Origin: Xenopus tropicalis
Taxonomy: Eukaryota; Chordata; Amphibia; Anura; Pipidae
Length of the DNA stretch: 64,000 bases
Assembly (NCBI RefSeq): GCF_000004195.4
Contig: NC_030680.2
Location: 147,935,045 to 147,999,044 of the forward strand
Reading direction: 5' to 3'
Shown: in pieces, positions 33,901 to 44,955 of the stretch
How the letters are laid out: each line of letters begins with the position of its first letter
Position numbering within the stretch: position 1 is the first letter of the stretch
Made by a program: the position numbers and the translations under genes
The notes under the pieces: model-generated
What the model was told of the DNA's origin: nothing
What the model saw: only the letters and a program-made list of their open reading frames with translations
Databases searched by the model: none

Positions 33901-36900
33901 TGACTGTTTATTGGAGCTACTGGTTTCTCAAAGCTAAAGGGCGGAGAGGAGAACGTTAGGCGACTTCTCAATATCTGATAGGGACTATTCTCTGGGTGTA
34001 ATTGAGGGGCAACATTTAGGGTGGGGAGTTGTGAGCAAATATGCCGATTGTCTGCAGAGCATATGTGCATTCTGTGCAGAGCATAGATCGTCTGTGAAGA
34101 GATATTTGACATGTTTGTGCCGCTATTCTTGCGCCATGTACCTGTGCAGATCGTGCCTGATATGTTCGTTGGTGTTGTTAGTTGGATCGTGGTAATGTCT
34201 TGGTGTTGTGGTGGTTTTATGTTTTATGTGTTTTGGGGTGGTGGCAGTGGGTTTGATTGGGGTTTGGGCCTAGTTTTGGTGTATGGCTTTGAGAGAGGGA
34301 TTTGAGTACGTCCGTTGTATTGTCATTGGCGAGTAAAGGTGTTAATATTTTAGTCATTATGTCTGTAGTAGGGTACAGTCCATCTTTTAGTCAGATTGGT
34401 ATTTTTGAAATGAGAATTTTTTATTTGGTTTGAGTAGGTTCTAGTAGCGCTATAACAGTAAAGAATAAAATGTTCAATTATTTAGTGCCATTTTCTTATT
34501 AGTTATCATAGAGGGTTCGTTGTCGAATAGGGTTGGCTGGTTTATACAGTGACGTGAGTTTTGATGCTGTGTAGTATCAACTGGTCGACTGTGTGCGGTC
34601 TTTTTTCCTCCACCTCTTGGCTTGGTTCTTGATCTGAATGCACTCTCGCGCAATACATCATGTCTCATCCTAATTTCTCTACTTGGGGTATATAGTTAAT
34701 GTGTATCGACTTGTCTCTGGTGCCAGATCATTTTGCCCAGTCTTTGGCGCAGTTTTTTATTTTAAGGGGCCTGCCCCCATGTTAATTCTACTTGGTTGTT
34801 GTGGTTGTGTTTCTTTCTACCCTGGGTGCACCGGCGTAGCTGGTTCTCTGTACATGTGGTGTAAATTGATCTCTGCTAGAGGCCTTAAGACTAGTGTAGA
34901 GTCTCAATAGGCGGCGCAGGGTACTTCCGATAGAGGAATTGGTGATCAGGTGCTTAGATGTGTAATGCTTCACGTTGGGCGCAGGTGAGTGCTGATGTGA
35001 GTCTCGGGAATGGGGCCTACTTGTATTGGTAAGGCGCGGTGGGGTAGGGAGTACTAGTAAATTTATGTGTGTAGAGTGATGGTGACATTGGGGATGAGTT
35101 CGCGTGTCACTTTCCCTTTCCTTCATGAGATTTTGTAAGCAGTCCTCGCGCACTGCTGTTTGACGGTGATCCGTGGATGGACTACAGAACTCGTCCCCAA
35201 GTATTCCCCGGTTACGATTCATTTTGTAAGTCATTTCTCACTGGGTTTACTAGTTTTTGTTATGGTTTGCAACTGAGCGGCGAGTCTTGGAACTTAAGAC
35301 TCGCGGTTAATGTGAGAGTGCTTATGTCCTTTCTCCTGCTTACTTCATGTAGCTGGCTTGGGGCTATGGGGTATGTAGATTGAGAGTAATTGTGAGGCGC
35401 TTAGATGCTTAGCCTACTTGGGGGCAGGGATCACTGAATGGGAATAATGTCAGAGTATATGGGATAGCATTTCGTCGTACGCCACTGAGCTGGCAGGGAG
35501 GTTTATGGATTGGGTCTTTAAAAAAATTGTTATGGGACTCGTGGGACTTGTGTCTTGATTCCGTAGCTATCTGTGTTGGCAGCGGGAGCTGATGGGCCTA
35601 TATTGGTGAGGGACCCTTTGCACTGCTTGAGGTTGTTGATAGCGTCACTGTGGCAGATGGTACTTGGACTGGGAAACTTTGTGATTACAGTACCGATCCC
35701 CAATGATCATTTATTGGTACAGTCTTGTCTATTTCTGTCGATTCGGGGCTTTATTAAGTTGTGACGTGTTGATGGGCTAGATGTGCATTGAGGGAGTCTA
35801 ATGGGTATGTTTGTGGGGTCCAGTTGGGATCAGACTCTGCCGGCAAGTGCACTGCTGGTTCTGACATATGGGCGCGATCATTAGATAGGTCAGTCCCAAT
35901 TGATGCGGGCATGATCAGGATGTCATTGTGCTCAAGATGTGGTAGGATTGTTTTGACTCATGGGTAGGATGGGACTGATGTGATGATGTGAATTGGGGAC
36001 TCATTTAGGTTGTGTAAGGTACTCTGGGTCGGGCTGCTATGCGGATATGTTGATTGGCGAGACTTTCTCGTATGTGTAAGCATCATTGTGGGGAGGGCTG
36101 AGTTGCGGAGTGTGCTCATGGTGATTCTGAGGGTAACAGCATTGTAGATTGTAAGCTGCACTAGGGGCAACAGACGGCCTAGTTATCATGGAGCGATATC
36201 ACTTTGATAGGGTGCTCCACTTGGGTTTAGTATATGTTGTGTAAGGTGCATCGAGTCACTGGGAGGGGCTGATGGGAGATGTGTGATGAGGACCTTAGAT
36301 TGTAAGCTAGCTGGTGGGTGCAGTTACTTGCCTGGTTTGGGAATAGGGACCGTTATGGCTTCGCTTATGAACTGCTGTGTTCTGACTCCTGTACAACTCC
36401 TCACATTTGCGGTCATTCGTCAATGCTCCGGTGTTATGTGTAATGTGAACTGTCGCGACTGTGTCTGTGCCTGTTCCTTGACCCTGCATGCTGTTTTGAC
36501 GTCTGATACAATCCCATTAGTATGATTCCTTCATTTAAGGGTTTATAATGGCTCATGTGTAACTGCTTGCGGTGGTGTGCGTGTGCTGTTCAATCGCGTG
36601 AACTGTGATAAGGGGACCTTGGCTGGTCTCTTGATCATTGTATAAGGCTCCTGGGCGGGACATGATACTGCGACAAATGTGATAGTAGAAGCCATTCTAT
36701 TCATTCGATTTACGTCTCACAATGGGTTTATTAGGTAGTCGTGGTAAGGTGGTACTTGTGTGCTTGGTCCTTTCCCTTGTCTGCTGCGGGACTGCAGGTT
36801 TGCTAATATCGTGGTATCCACACTCCCAATAGTCATGTTTCTCACTGGGTATTATAGTTATGGTGTAACTGGTCACTGTGTCTGTCGCTTTTCCTTCCTG

Positions 36901-38400
36901 CACTGCTGGTTCTGAACTCCTGATACATATCTCACAATGATGTTCATTTCATTCTACGCGATTGGATCTTAGGGTCTATAGGTGGAGAGTAACTGGTCTG
37001 TCAATTCTTGCCCTGTGACTAGTCTGATGCGTGATCGGAATACATTACTCCCAATATCCATTCATTCTCAGCTGGTTATGTTTATGATGATACTTGTCAT
37101 TTAATAGTTCTCTTTTAATTCTTGGGCAGGTGGTCTTGTTAGGTGTGAATTGTTGATTATGGGTATCTTTTTTATGTGTCTGGTCACTCTTTCCCTGTCC
37201 TCTTGCACTGCTGGTATTGATCCTGATTACACTCCCGAATGATCCCATTCATTCTGCTCATACTTCTCATTGGTTTATAGTTTATAGGTGTAAGCTGGCA
37301 GTGGTCTGTCCGCTTTGCCTTGGCCTGCACTGAGGTTCTGAGTACTGGATATACAATTGCAAAATAGGGACTATCCATGTCATGTTTAGTAATACTGGTT
37401 TAGAAGAGTTATGTCAAACTGAGCTGTCGAGCGGGTGGTCGGTGTCCCTTCGCTGAACTGCGTGTGTCTGGATTGCGTAGTATACAACTCCCCAATACCG
37501 GGCATGTCATTCCTACATGATACTCTCATCGGATTTATAGATGTAGATGTGTAACTGTCTAGTGTGCGTCCCCTTCCTGCACTGCTGGTTGATGACTCGC
37601 TGATACAACTCCCAATATCATTCATTCTACGGGTTCATAGTTGTGTGTAATGTACTGTGTCTGTCCCTTTCCGTCCTGCACTGCTGGTTCTGACTCCTGA
37701 ATACAACTCGCCCATTATCCATTCATTTCCTCATGTCTCCCTGGGTTATAGTATTGTGTAACTGCCTGTGTGCTGTCCCCTTGCCCTGCACTGCTGTTTC
37801 TGACTCCTGCTACAACTCCCATATCCATTCATTTACTGGGTTGATAGTATATTGTGGTAGAGTCACTGGTGTTGTCCCGTTTTCCCTTCTTGCACTGTGG
37901 TTCTGAACTCCTGATACAATCCCCATAGTACCCATGTCATCGTCATGTCGTCACTGGTTTATAGTTATTTGTGTAACTATCCTTGGTGTCTGTCATTCTT
38001 CCTGCACGCTGGTTCTGGATCCTTATACAATCCCAATTATCCAATTCTATCCCTCATTTCTACTGGTTTATAGTTGGTGTGTAACTGTCACTGGGTTTTG
38101 GGTTTTTTTCCTGTTTTTTCCGCCCCTTTCCCTCTCTGCAGCCTGCTGGTTCTGACTGCCTGATACACACTCCCCATATCCATTCTCCCTTCATGCTCAC
38201 GGGTTTATAGTGTATGTTAATGTCACTGTGTCTGTCGCTTCTTCCTGCAACTGCTGGGTTCTGACTCCTGATACAAGTCCGCAAATATCTCATCATTTTC
38301 ACTGGTTTTATCGTTTGTGTAAGTTGTCTTGTGGTCTGTCCTTTCCGCTTCCCTGCACTGTGGTTAATGACCGCTGATACAATCCCAATATCATTTCGAT
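30906..38400. other. degraded satellite region, probable assembly noise
   Basis: Recognisable but broken pieces of two satellites occur throughout. Pieces of the 105-bp unit (GCACTGCTGGTTCTGACTCC, GTTTATAGTTATG, TCACTGTGTCTGTCCC) appear near 32575, 33590, 36770 and 37200, and become frequent after 37500. Pieces of the 51-bp unit (GATTGTAAGCT, GGGGCTGATGGGA) appear near 35400, 36150 and 36270. Errors are mainly insertions and deletions and decrease toward 38400. No open frame in this stretch can be trusted. Confidence 0.65.
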
Positions 38401-39135
38401 CCTCATTGTCACTGGGTTTATAAGTTATGTGGTAATGTCACTGTGTCTGTCCTTTCCCTTCCCTGCACTGCTGGTTCTGACTCCTGATACAACTCCCCCA
38501 ATATCCATTCATTCTCACTGGGTTTATAGTTATGTGTAACTGTCACTGTGTCTGTCCCTTTCCCTTCCCTGCACTGCTGGTTCTGACTCCTGATACAACT
38601 CCCCAATACTCCATTCATCCCTCATTCTCACTGGGTTTATAGTTATGTGTAACTGTCACTGTGTCTGTCCCTTTCCTCCCTGCAACTGCTGGTTCTGACT
38701 CCTGATACAACTCCCATCCAATATCCATTCATTCTCACTGGGTTTATAGTTATGTGTAACTGTCACTGTGTCTGTCCCTTTCCCTTCCCTGCACTGCTGT
38801 TCTGACTCCTGATACAACTCCCAATATCCATTCATTCCTCATTCTCACTGGGTTTATTTATGTGTAACTGTCACTGTGTCTGTCCCTTTCCTTCTCTGCA
38901 CTGCTGGTTTGACTCCTGATACAACTCCCAATATCCATTCATCCTCATTCTCACTGGGGTTATAGTTATGTGTAACTGTCACTGTGTCTGTCCCTTTCCC
39001 TTCCCTGCACTGCTGGTTCTGACTCCTGATACAACTCCCCAATATCCATTCATCCCTCATTCTCACTGGGTTTATAGTTATGTGTAACTGTCACTGTGTC
39101 TGTCCCTTTCCCTTCCCTGCGCTGCTGGTTCTGAC
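38401..39135 (+). repeat. about 105-bp satellite, about 7 clean copies
   Basis: Each unit contains TTCTGACTCCTGATACAACT, CACTGGGTTTATAGTTATGT and the pyrimidine tract CTGTCCCTTTCCCTTCCCTG. Some units carry an extra CCTCATTC. The array ends about 18 bp before an exon acceptor at 39153, so the repeat unit includes part of that intron's polypyrimidine tract. Confidence 0.9.
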
Positions 39136-39153
39136 TGCTTATCTCTCTGTCAG

Positions 39154-39287
39154 CGCACGTCAGGAATCCGGATGTTTCCGACATACTGGAAGCCGCTCGG
39201 AAGGGGAATGATGAGGATGGTCCCTGCAACATGGGAAGATGCGACACGGAGGAGGACAGCGAGGGCTTCGATGAGAGAAATTTAAGG
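39154..39287 (+). CDS. unidentified gene, third-last exon
   Basis: 134 bp; two bases complete a split codon, then HVRNPDVSDILEAARKG and an acidic stretch. Donor AAGG|GTAAGT is a strong match to consensus. Confidence 0.6.
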
Positions 39288-39974
39288 GTAAGTTTGTACC
39301 CTGCTCCATTCGGATCAGCTGGGTGAGAGCTGGGTTCTCCTATTCCTATGATGTTTATTTACATTTATAACACTGCTGCCTGGAGAGGCCTGGGACTAAA
39401 TGAACACTACCCATGAGGCACAGCGGGCAAAACCCTGCGCCAGTTAAAGTGCACGACTATCTGAGCCTCTAATGGGACAGAACATAATGTGGGGCTATTA
39501 CTGTATCGGGGGTAATTATGTGATGCCCCGCTCTGACCCCTCCCATTATACGTTACTATTTCACGGTTCTCTTCTTCTTGTTTTTCAAATTCAACATTAG
39601 CCACGATCCGAAAAAAACATGGACTCATCCGACTCCGACTCCTCAATGGTACCCCAGGTAGGGGCATTAACTGCCAACCTCTATTTGCCCTTGACTCTGA
39701 CACTTATCGGTCTGGCTCCGCCCTAATGTCGGAATCTAATGGCTCCGACACTTCCCCTATAGGGATAAAAGCATCGTTAGGTTAATTGGAAGAGTTCTGA
39801 TTGTCAATAGACCCAGTGCAGCTCCTCCCACAAACACAGCAGCACCAATCACAGAAAAGGATTGAATTGAGAAACCATTTTGAATCTGTGAATTGTTTAT
39901 TTCATTGCAATCTCTGTTTCATTCCCTAGGAAATGTTACTCCCTCCGACACCAGCAGAGGGCACCACCAGATGA
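39154..39974 (+). CDS. C-terminal three exons of an unidentified gene
   Basis: Three exons fit together: 39154-39287, 39601-39657 and 39930-39974. They are bounded by TCTCTCTGTCAG / GTAAGT, AACATTAG / GTAGGG and ATTCCCTAG / TGA stop. Both internal junctions are phase 0, and the frame enters the first exon with two bases of a split codon. The joined tail is 77 residues plus stop. It is acidic and serine-rich, with DVSDILEAARKGNDEDG, CDTEEDSEGFDERNLR and MDSSDSDSSMVPQ, and ends LLPPTPAEGTTR. Three consistent exons in 820 bp are unlikely by chance. I do not recognise the protein. Its upstream exons should lie in or before the damaged 28-38 kb region. It is not a continuation of fam107a, which has its own stop. 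Confidence 0.6.
39601..39657 (+). CDS. unidentified gene, penultimate exon
   Basis: 57 bp, 19 codons (PRSEKNMDSSDSDSSMVPQ), phase 0 at both ends, so it could be skipped without a frame change. Confidence 0.58.
39930..39974 (+). CDS. unidentified gene, terminal coding exon
   Basis: 45 bp including TGA, encoding EMLLPPTPAEGTTR. A pyrimidine-rich acceptor (TTTCATTCCCTAG) precedes it. Confidence 0.55.
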   Translation, partial: EMLLPPTPAEGTTR

Positions 39975-40343
39975 ACTGGATCTCCCAGGGGTCGGATCGA
40001 GCCAATCACAGCCATAGTTCTACTGCATGTGTATCTGCTAGGGATCATTCACTCGCACTCTATTAGCGGAAATGAGAAAGTCGCGGCGCAGAATGTGATG
40101 TTTATAATTACAGGGTATTTGTTTGGGCGAGGGAATGTGCCTGTAAGAACAATACACAGTCATGTGCTGAGTCAACTGCCTCGTGCCTCTTTCTTCCAAC
40201 CTCATTGTCCTTCTGACAGGGAATGCTGGGAGCTGTAGTTTATCAATACTTGTAGTGTAAGGGGTCCTGCAGCTCCAACATAATCACCCTGACAGGGACA
40301 GCAACCCCCCCCACTAAACACAATAGGAACTGCCCAGAATTCA
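39975..40343 (+). other. downstream flank of the unidentified gene
   Basis: Probably 3' UTR. I see no canonical AATAAA before the 134-bp array begins. It contains GGGAATGCTGGGAGCTGTAG, a common dispersed-repeat word. Confidence 0.4.
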
Positions 40344-41610
40344 GATTATGGGCTAAGGGGGCCCAGCCTGAAAGCCAGTTAGGGGGGGATTTGGGGTGAG
40401 TGCTTATTTGTGCCCTGGGTACCCCTGGAACTATAGCGGGGTGACTGTTACCCCAATGTTTCTATATATCTGTAACCTTGTTATGGGCTAAGGGGGCCCA
40501 GCCTGAAGGCCAGTTAGGGGGGGATTTGGGGTGAGTGCTTATTTGTGCCCTGGGTACCCCTGGAACTATAGCGGGGTGACTGTTACCCCAATGTTTCTAT
40601 ATATCTGTAACCTTGTTATGGGCTAAGGGGGCCCAGCCTGAAGGCCAGTTAGGGGGGATTTGGGGTGAGTGCTTATTTGTGCCCTGGGTACCCCTGGAAC
40701 TATAGCGGGGTGACTGTTACCCCAATGTTTCTATATATCTGTAACCTTGTTATGGGCTAAGGGGGCCCAGCCTGAAGGCCAGTTAGGGGGGATTTGGGGT
40801 GAGTGCTTATTTGTGCCCTGGGTACCCCTGGAACTATAGCAGGGTGACTGTTACCCCAATGTTTCTATATATCTGTAACCTTGTTATGGGCTAAGGGGGC
40901 CCAGCCTGAAGGCCAGTTAGGGGGGATTTGGGGTGAGTGCTTATTTGTGCCCTGGGTACCCCTGGAACTATAGCGGGGTGACTGTTACCCCAATGTTTCT
41001 ATATATCTGTAACCTTGTTATGGGCTAAGGGGGCCCAGCCTGAAGGCCAGTTAGGGGGGATTTGGGGTGAGTGCTTATTTGTGCCCTGGGTACCCCTGGA
41101 ACTATAGCAGGGTGACTGTTACCCCAATGTTTCTATATATCTGTAACCTTGTTATGGGCTAAGGGGGCCCAGCCTGAAGGCCAGTTAGGGGGGGATTTGG
41201 GGTGAGTGCTTATTTGTGCCCTGGGTACCCCTGGAACTATAGCGGGGTGACTGTTACCCCAATGTTTCTATATATCTGTAACCTTGTTATGGGCTAAGGG
41301 GGCCCAGCCTGAAGGCCAGTTAGGGGGGGATTTGGGGTGAGTGCTTATTTGTGCCCTGGGTACCCCTGGAACTATAGCGGGGTGACTGTTACCCCAATGT
41401 TTCTAATATATCTGTAACCTTGTTATGGGCTAAGGGGGCCCAGCCTGAAGGCCAGTTAGGGGGGGATTTGGGGTGAGTGCTTATTTGTGCCCTGGGTACC
41501 CCTGGAACTATAGCGGGGTGACTGTTACCCCAATGTTTCTATATATCTGTAACCTTGTTATGGGCTAAGGGGGCCCAGCCTGAAGGCCAGTTAGGGGGGG
41601 ATTTGGGGTG
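40344..41610 (+). repeat. 134-bp satellite array, about 9 copies
   Basis: Reverse complement of the array at 311-700, with landmarks TAAGGGGGCCCAGCCTGAAG and GTTTCTATATATCTGTAACC. Units differ mainly in the length of the G-run after AGTTA and in AGCGGGG versus AGCAGGG. The latter variants alternate, which hints at two-unit amplification. Confidence 0.95.
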
Positions 41611-42154
41611 ACATTTGCTGGGCTAGAAATGTTGGGGAGGAACCAGGTGACAAATATATGGAAATATCCCCAGTCCTGCTATAAAGTGCTGTTATTCCCA
41701 CACACTTCACCATCTCACTGCCCAAAAGCTCTTCCTCTGTCTCCCCTGAGACCTGAAGTTGCCCAGTTTTGCCTCACTGACTGGCCCTAAGGGTAATTAA
41801 ACCAAAAAGTATAATACCGGTGTGTTCCAGTCATAGTGGAAGTACATTTTTAAGCAAACATTCAATTTTAAATAAGCGATGAAAAGAGCAAAAAAGTAAA
41901 CATCATCAAATGTCATCTTTCCTGGAGTACTGAGCAAACAGTTCTTTGAGCCCAAAGCAATGCCCCAAAGTCTTGTTTTACATAGATTACAGTACAGTGC
42001 CATCTAGTGGTGATCGGGAGTTGGTAACAAACTTGACACAAAGCAAATTAAAGCAGTAAATGAAGACAGGTTACAAATTAATAAAGGCTGGTAAAACCTT
42101 CCAAATTGGGTGCACGTAGGTGAGTGGCTTGTATTATATACTATAATGTGTATA

Positions 42155-42156
<2 letters not shown>
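41611..42156. other. no gene recognised
   Basis: Unique DNA with small open frames and no exon signals I trust. Confidence 0.4.
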
Positions 42157-42216
<60 letters not shown>

Positions 42217-42226
42217 TGTATATGGA
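42157..42226. repeat. (TA)n microsatellite
   Basis: About 30 uninterrupted TA dinucleotides. Confidence 0.97.
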
Positions 42227-42396
42227 CATCCTAATATTTTTTCACTGCTGGAGTCAGTGACCCCCATTTGAAGAAGGCAAATAATTCAAAAACCATTAAA
42301 AATAATAAATTAAGACCACTGGGGTAAGGTTTAACAGGGGTCAACTATAACAATCATATACATAGGCCAGAATGCCCTCATGTCATCACAGCAATG

Positions 42397-42850
42397 TTAA
42401 AGGGGTTGTTCAGCTTTAAATTAAATTGTGTGTTGTAGACAGTGCTTTTCCGAGACACTTTGCAATTGGTCTTTATTTTGTATTATTTGTGGTGTTTCAG
42501 TTCTTTAGCTTTTTGTTCAGTAGCTCCCCAGTTTGGTATTTCAGCAACTATTTGGTTACTAGGGTCTTATATATCCTAGCAACAAAGCAGTGGTTTGAAT
42601 GAGAGACTGGTATATGGATAGGAGAGGGACTGAACAGAAGGAAAAGTAACACAAAGAAACAATAGCAATATAACTGGAGCCTCACAGAGCAATCATTTTT
42701 GTCAGTCAGGGTCAGCGACCCTCATTTGAAATTTCAAAAGATGTAGAAGCAGAAGGCAAATTATTAAAAAACGATTAAAATAAATGAAGACCAATTGCAC
42801 AGTTGCTAGGAATATAACATTAAAATTAAACTTTAAGTTGAACCCATTTA
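42397..42850 (+). mobile_element. TTAA-associated MITE
   Basis: Starts TTAAAGGGGTTGTTCAGC and ends near AACTTTAAGTTGAACCCATT, an imperfect inverted end. The internal words CAATTGGTCTTTATTTTG, TAGCAACAAAGCAG and AGCCTCACAGAGCAAT are shared with the copies at 48716 and 61637. No coding region. Confidence 0.75.
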
Positions 42851-43293
42851 TTCAGTCGTTAGTAGGTTCAACGTCGCACATGAAACCCGTATGAGAAGAG
42901 CCATTTCAGGCCCAGATTTATATTTGAAAAGGAAAGTTCTATGCAGTCTATACATGGGGGCCCCGTTTACATGGGGGCTTTGCATCACATGAAAGAAATG
43001 AAAATAAAAGATTTATTTCTGGGCCCAAAGCAGATTGTTATTTGCTGCAGCCCCGCCCTGTGCAGATGTGGGATACAGAGCGGGAACAGCGAGGCTTTAT
43101 TCCTGTATTTTGTATTTCAGGGGAAATAACCTACAGACTGTGTCAGGGTAATATCCGGTACCCCCCCTGCCCCCCAGGAAATCCCACCCCCTGTCATTCC
43201 TAATGAGCCTATAGTACTGCACTGCTACACTTATTTACTCAATTGTCAGGGTTTTATAACTAGAAAGTAGGTGTCAGGCCACTTGCTCATCAC
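42851..43293. other. no gene recognised
   Basis: Unique DNA. A small open frame at 42941-43129 has no recognised family. Confidence 0.4.
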
Positions 43294-43701
43294 TTAAGGA
43301 GGGGCCCTTACTGCTCTCTCACAGCTGGGGGGGGCCTGTACTTAATTAGATTAGCTGCCCCCCTGCTGTCAGAGAGCTGCAGACTTGGATAGGGAGGGGA
43401 GGAGCTCCGGCTGCATGTTCTTTCCCCTACACAGCTTTCCCTACTGCTCATTGGTCACTGAAGTTTAAGTCCCGGTAGAGCTGCACAGGGATTGGATAGG
43501 TGAAGTTTGAACTTCTCCAACCCATCCAATCCCCATGCGGCTTTACTGGGACTTAAATGCCTGCGACCAATAAGCAGTACAGACAGCTGAGTAGGGGAAA
43601 GAACCTGCAGCCCCTGAGCCCCTCCCTACCCAAGTCTGCAGCTCTCTGACAGCAGGGGGGCGGCTAATCCCAGTATTACAGTACAGCTGGGCCCCCCTTA
43701 A
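43294..43701. mobile_element. TTAA-flanked fold-back element, 400 bp
   Basis: TTAA at 43294-43297 and 43698-43701 flanks an element whose ends are GGAGGGGCCC and GGGCCCCCC. Almost its whole length is an inverted repeat: GCCCCCCTGCTGTCAGAGAG near 43353 is answered by CTCTCTGACAGCAGGGGGGC ending near 43663, and GGATTGGATAGGTGAAG in the centre by the CCATCCAATCC stretch. The TTAA target suggests piggyBac- or Kolobok-type mobilisation in trans. Confidence 0.88.
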
Positions 43702-44107
43702 CACCCAAAACCCACCAGTCACAGTGTCTTTCTGAAAAAGTGGCGTTGACTAATAAGCCGCTAAATCACCGCAATTGGTTACCACAACTACATTTTTGAA
43801 TGTTGCGGCAACTAATCGCCCCAGTGTCTTCGCAATTACTGTGACCCCTTCGGCAAGACTGTAATAGGCTCAAGATTTGATTTTAACAATGAGTTTTTTT
43901 ATTGAGAGCAATTGAACAGAAGGTAATGATACATTACTGTTACATAGAAGAACAGGAAAAGGAAACGTGCATCTGTCTGTGTTAATGAGCAATTTCCCAA
44001 CATGAGTTGTAGTGTCAGTGTCTATTGGGCGGCAATGTTTGGGGTATCATTGCCCAGGGGGGATCTTTCCCTATGTGCGTACTGAAATGGAAATAGTAAA
44101 TGTGGCA
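43702..44107. other. no gene recognised
   Basis: AT-rich unique DNA before the Penelope-like fragment. Confidence 0.4.
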
Positions 44108-44155
44108 GGTCTTTGATTTGGTTTTGATGCCTTTATCAAAACCAAATCAAAGACC
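44108..44155. repeat. 21-bp perfect inverted repeat at PLE 5' junction
   Basis: GGTCTTTGATTTGGTTTTGAT is separated by six bases (GCCTTT) from its exact reverse complement. The right arm is in frame with the retroelement coding sequence, so the left arm looks like a short inverted copy made at the truncation point. Confidence 0.9.
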
Positions 44156-44731
44156 AACAGAAAGACCAGACCTACAAACAGAAGGGAGGAACACAGCAGG
44201 CGAAACAACATAGTCATTCCATATGTTGCTGGAACATCAGAAAAACTTAGGAGAATTTTCAACAAACATCGCATTCCTGTGTTTTTCAAACCCAGCAACA
44301 CCCTGAGGCAAAAGCTGGTGCACCCTAAAGGCCCTGCACCCAAGCACATGGGGAGTAATGGGGTCTATGCTGTCCAGTGTAGTGAAGAGTGCTCAGACTT
44401 ATACATTGGGGAGACAAAACAACCTCTCTGTAAGAGAATGGCCCAACATAGGCGGGCAAACTCCTCAGGACAAGACTCAGAAGTCTATCTACACCTCAAG
44501 GAAAAAGGTCACTCTTTTGAGGACAGTAACGTGCATATTTTGGAGCGAGAGGACAGATGGTTTGAAAGAGGTGTGAAAGAGGCCATTTATACCAGCCTGG
44601 AAAAACCATCCCTGAACAGAGGAGGGGGCCTGCAACACCGCTTGTCACCTACATACAATGGCGCGTTGACATCCTTACCCCGGCAGTTTCACAACAGTTC
44701 ACACTTCCAGTCATGTACTTTGAAGGATTAA
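44135..44731 (+). pseudogene. PLE C-terminal region with GIY-YIG endonuclease domain
   Basis: The open frame reaches the TAA at 44729-44731. The reverse-transcriptase/endonuclease linker is recognisable (NNIVIPYVAGTSEKLRRIF, FFKPSNTLRQKLVHPKG). The GIY-YIG endonuclease follows: GVYAVQCSEECSDLYIGET supplies the two signature strands, RMAQHRR the conserved arginine region, and DRWFERGVKEAIYT the acidic residue region. The C-terminal block LEKPSLNRGGGLQHRLSPTY is typical of the family. In life this nuclease nicks the target DNA to prime reverse transcription. There is no frame break in this remnant, but no start codon and no reverse transcriptase, so it is a fragment. Confidence 0.85.
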
Positions 44732-44897
44732 CCCCTGCATCAGTGAGAATCTTGGTACCATTGTGACTGGATCATTCCTCCTTACACCTGTCGGTTTCAG
44801 CCAACCCCTAACTGAATAAGTTCAATGGAACCATTGTGATTGGATGCCTGTGACTGTACTACCCTCAAGAGTTTAAATACCGGGGAATTCCCTACCA

Positions 44898-44955
44898 GTC
44901 ATCTGAACTGAAGAAGCCACTTGGATGAGTGGTGAAACGTTTTCAAGAAAAACCC
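44898..44955 (+). ncRNA. hammerhead-ribozyme-like motif in PLE tail
   Basis: CTGAAGA (44908-44914) matches the hammerhead core CUGANGA. A stem follows (GCCAC paired with GTGGT around loop TTGGATGA) and then GAAA (44934-44937). A GTC triplet lies at 44898-44900, upstream of the core. Hammerhead ribozymes are known in Penelope-like elements. One extra A lies between the core and stem II, and stems I and III are weak, so activity is uncertain. Confidence 0.45.

Noticed and set aside
28111..38400. Many small open frames suggesting a cluster of short genes
   Set aside because: The sequence here is mainly error-laden satellite, so frames are not reliable.
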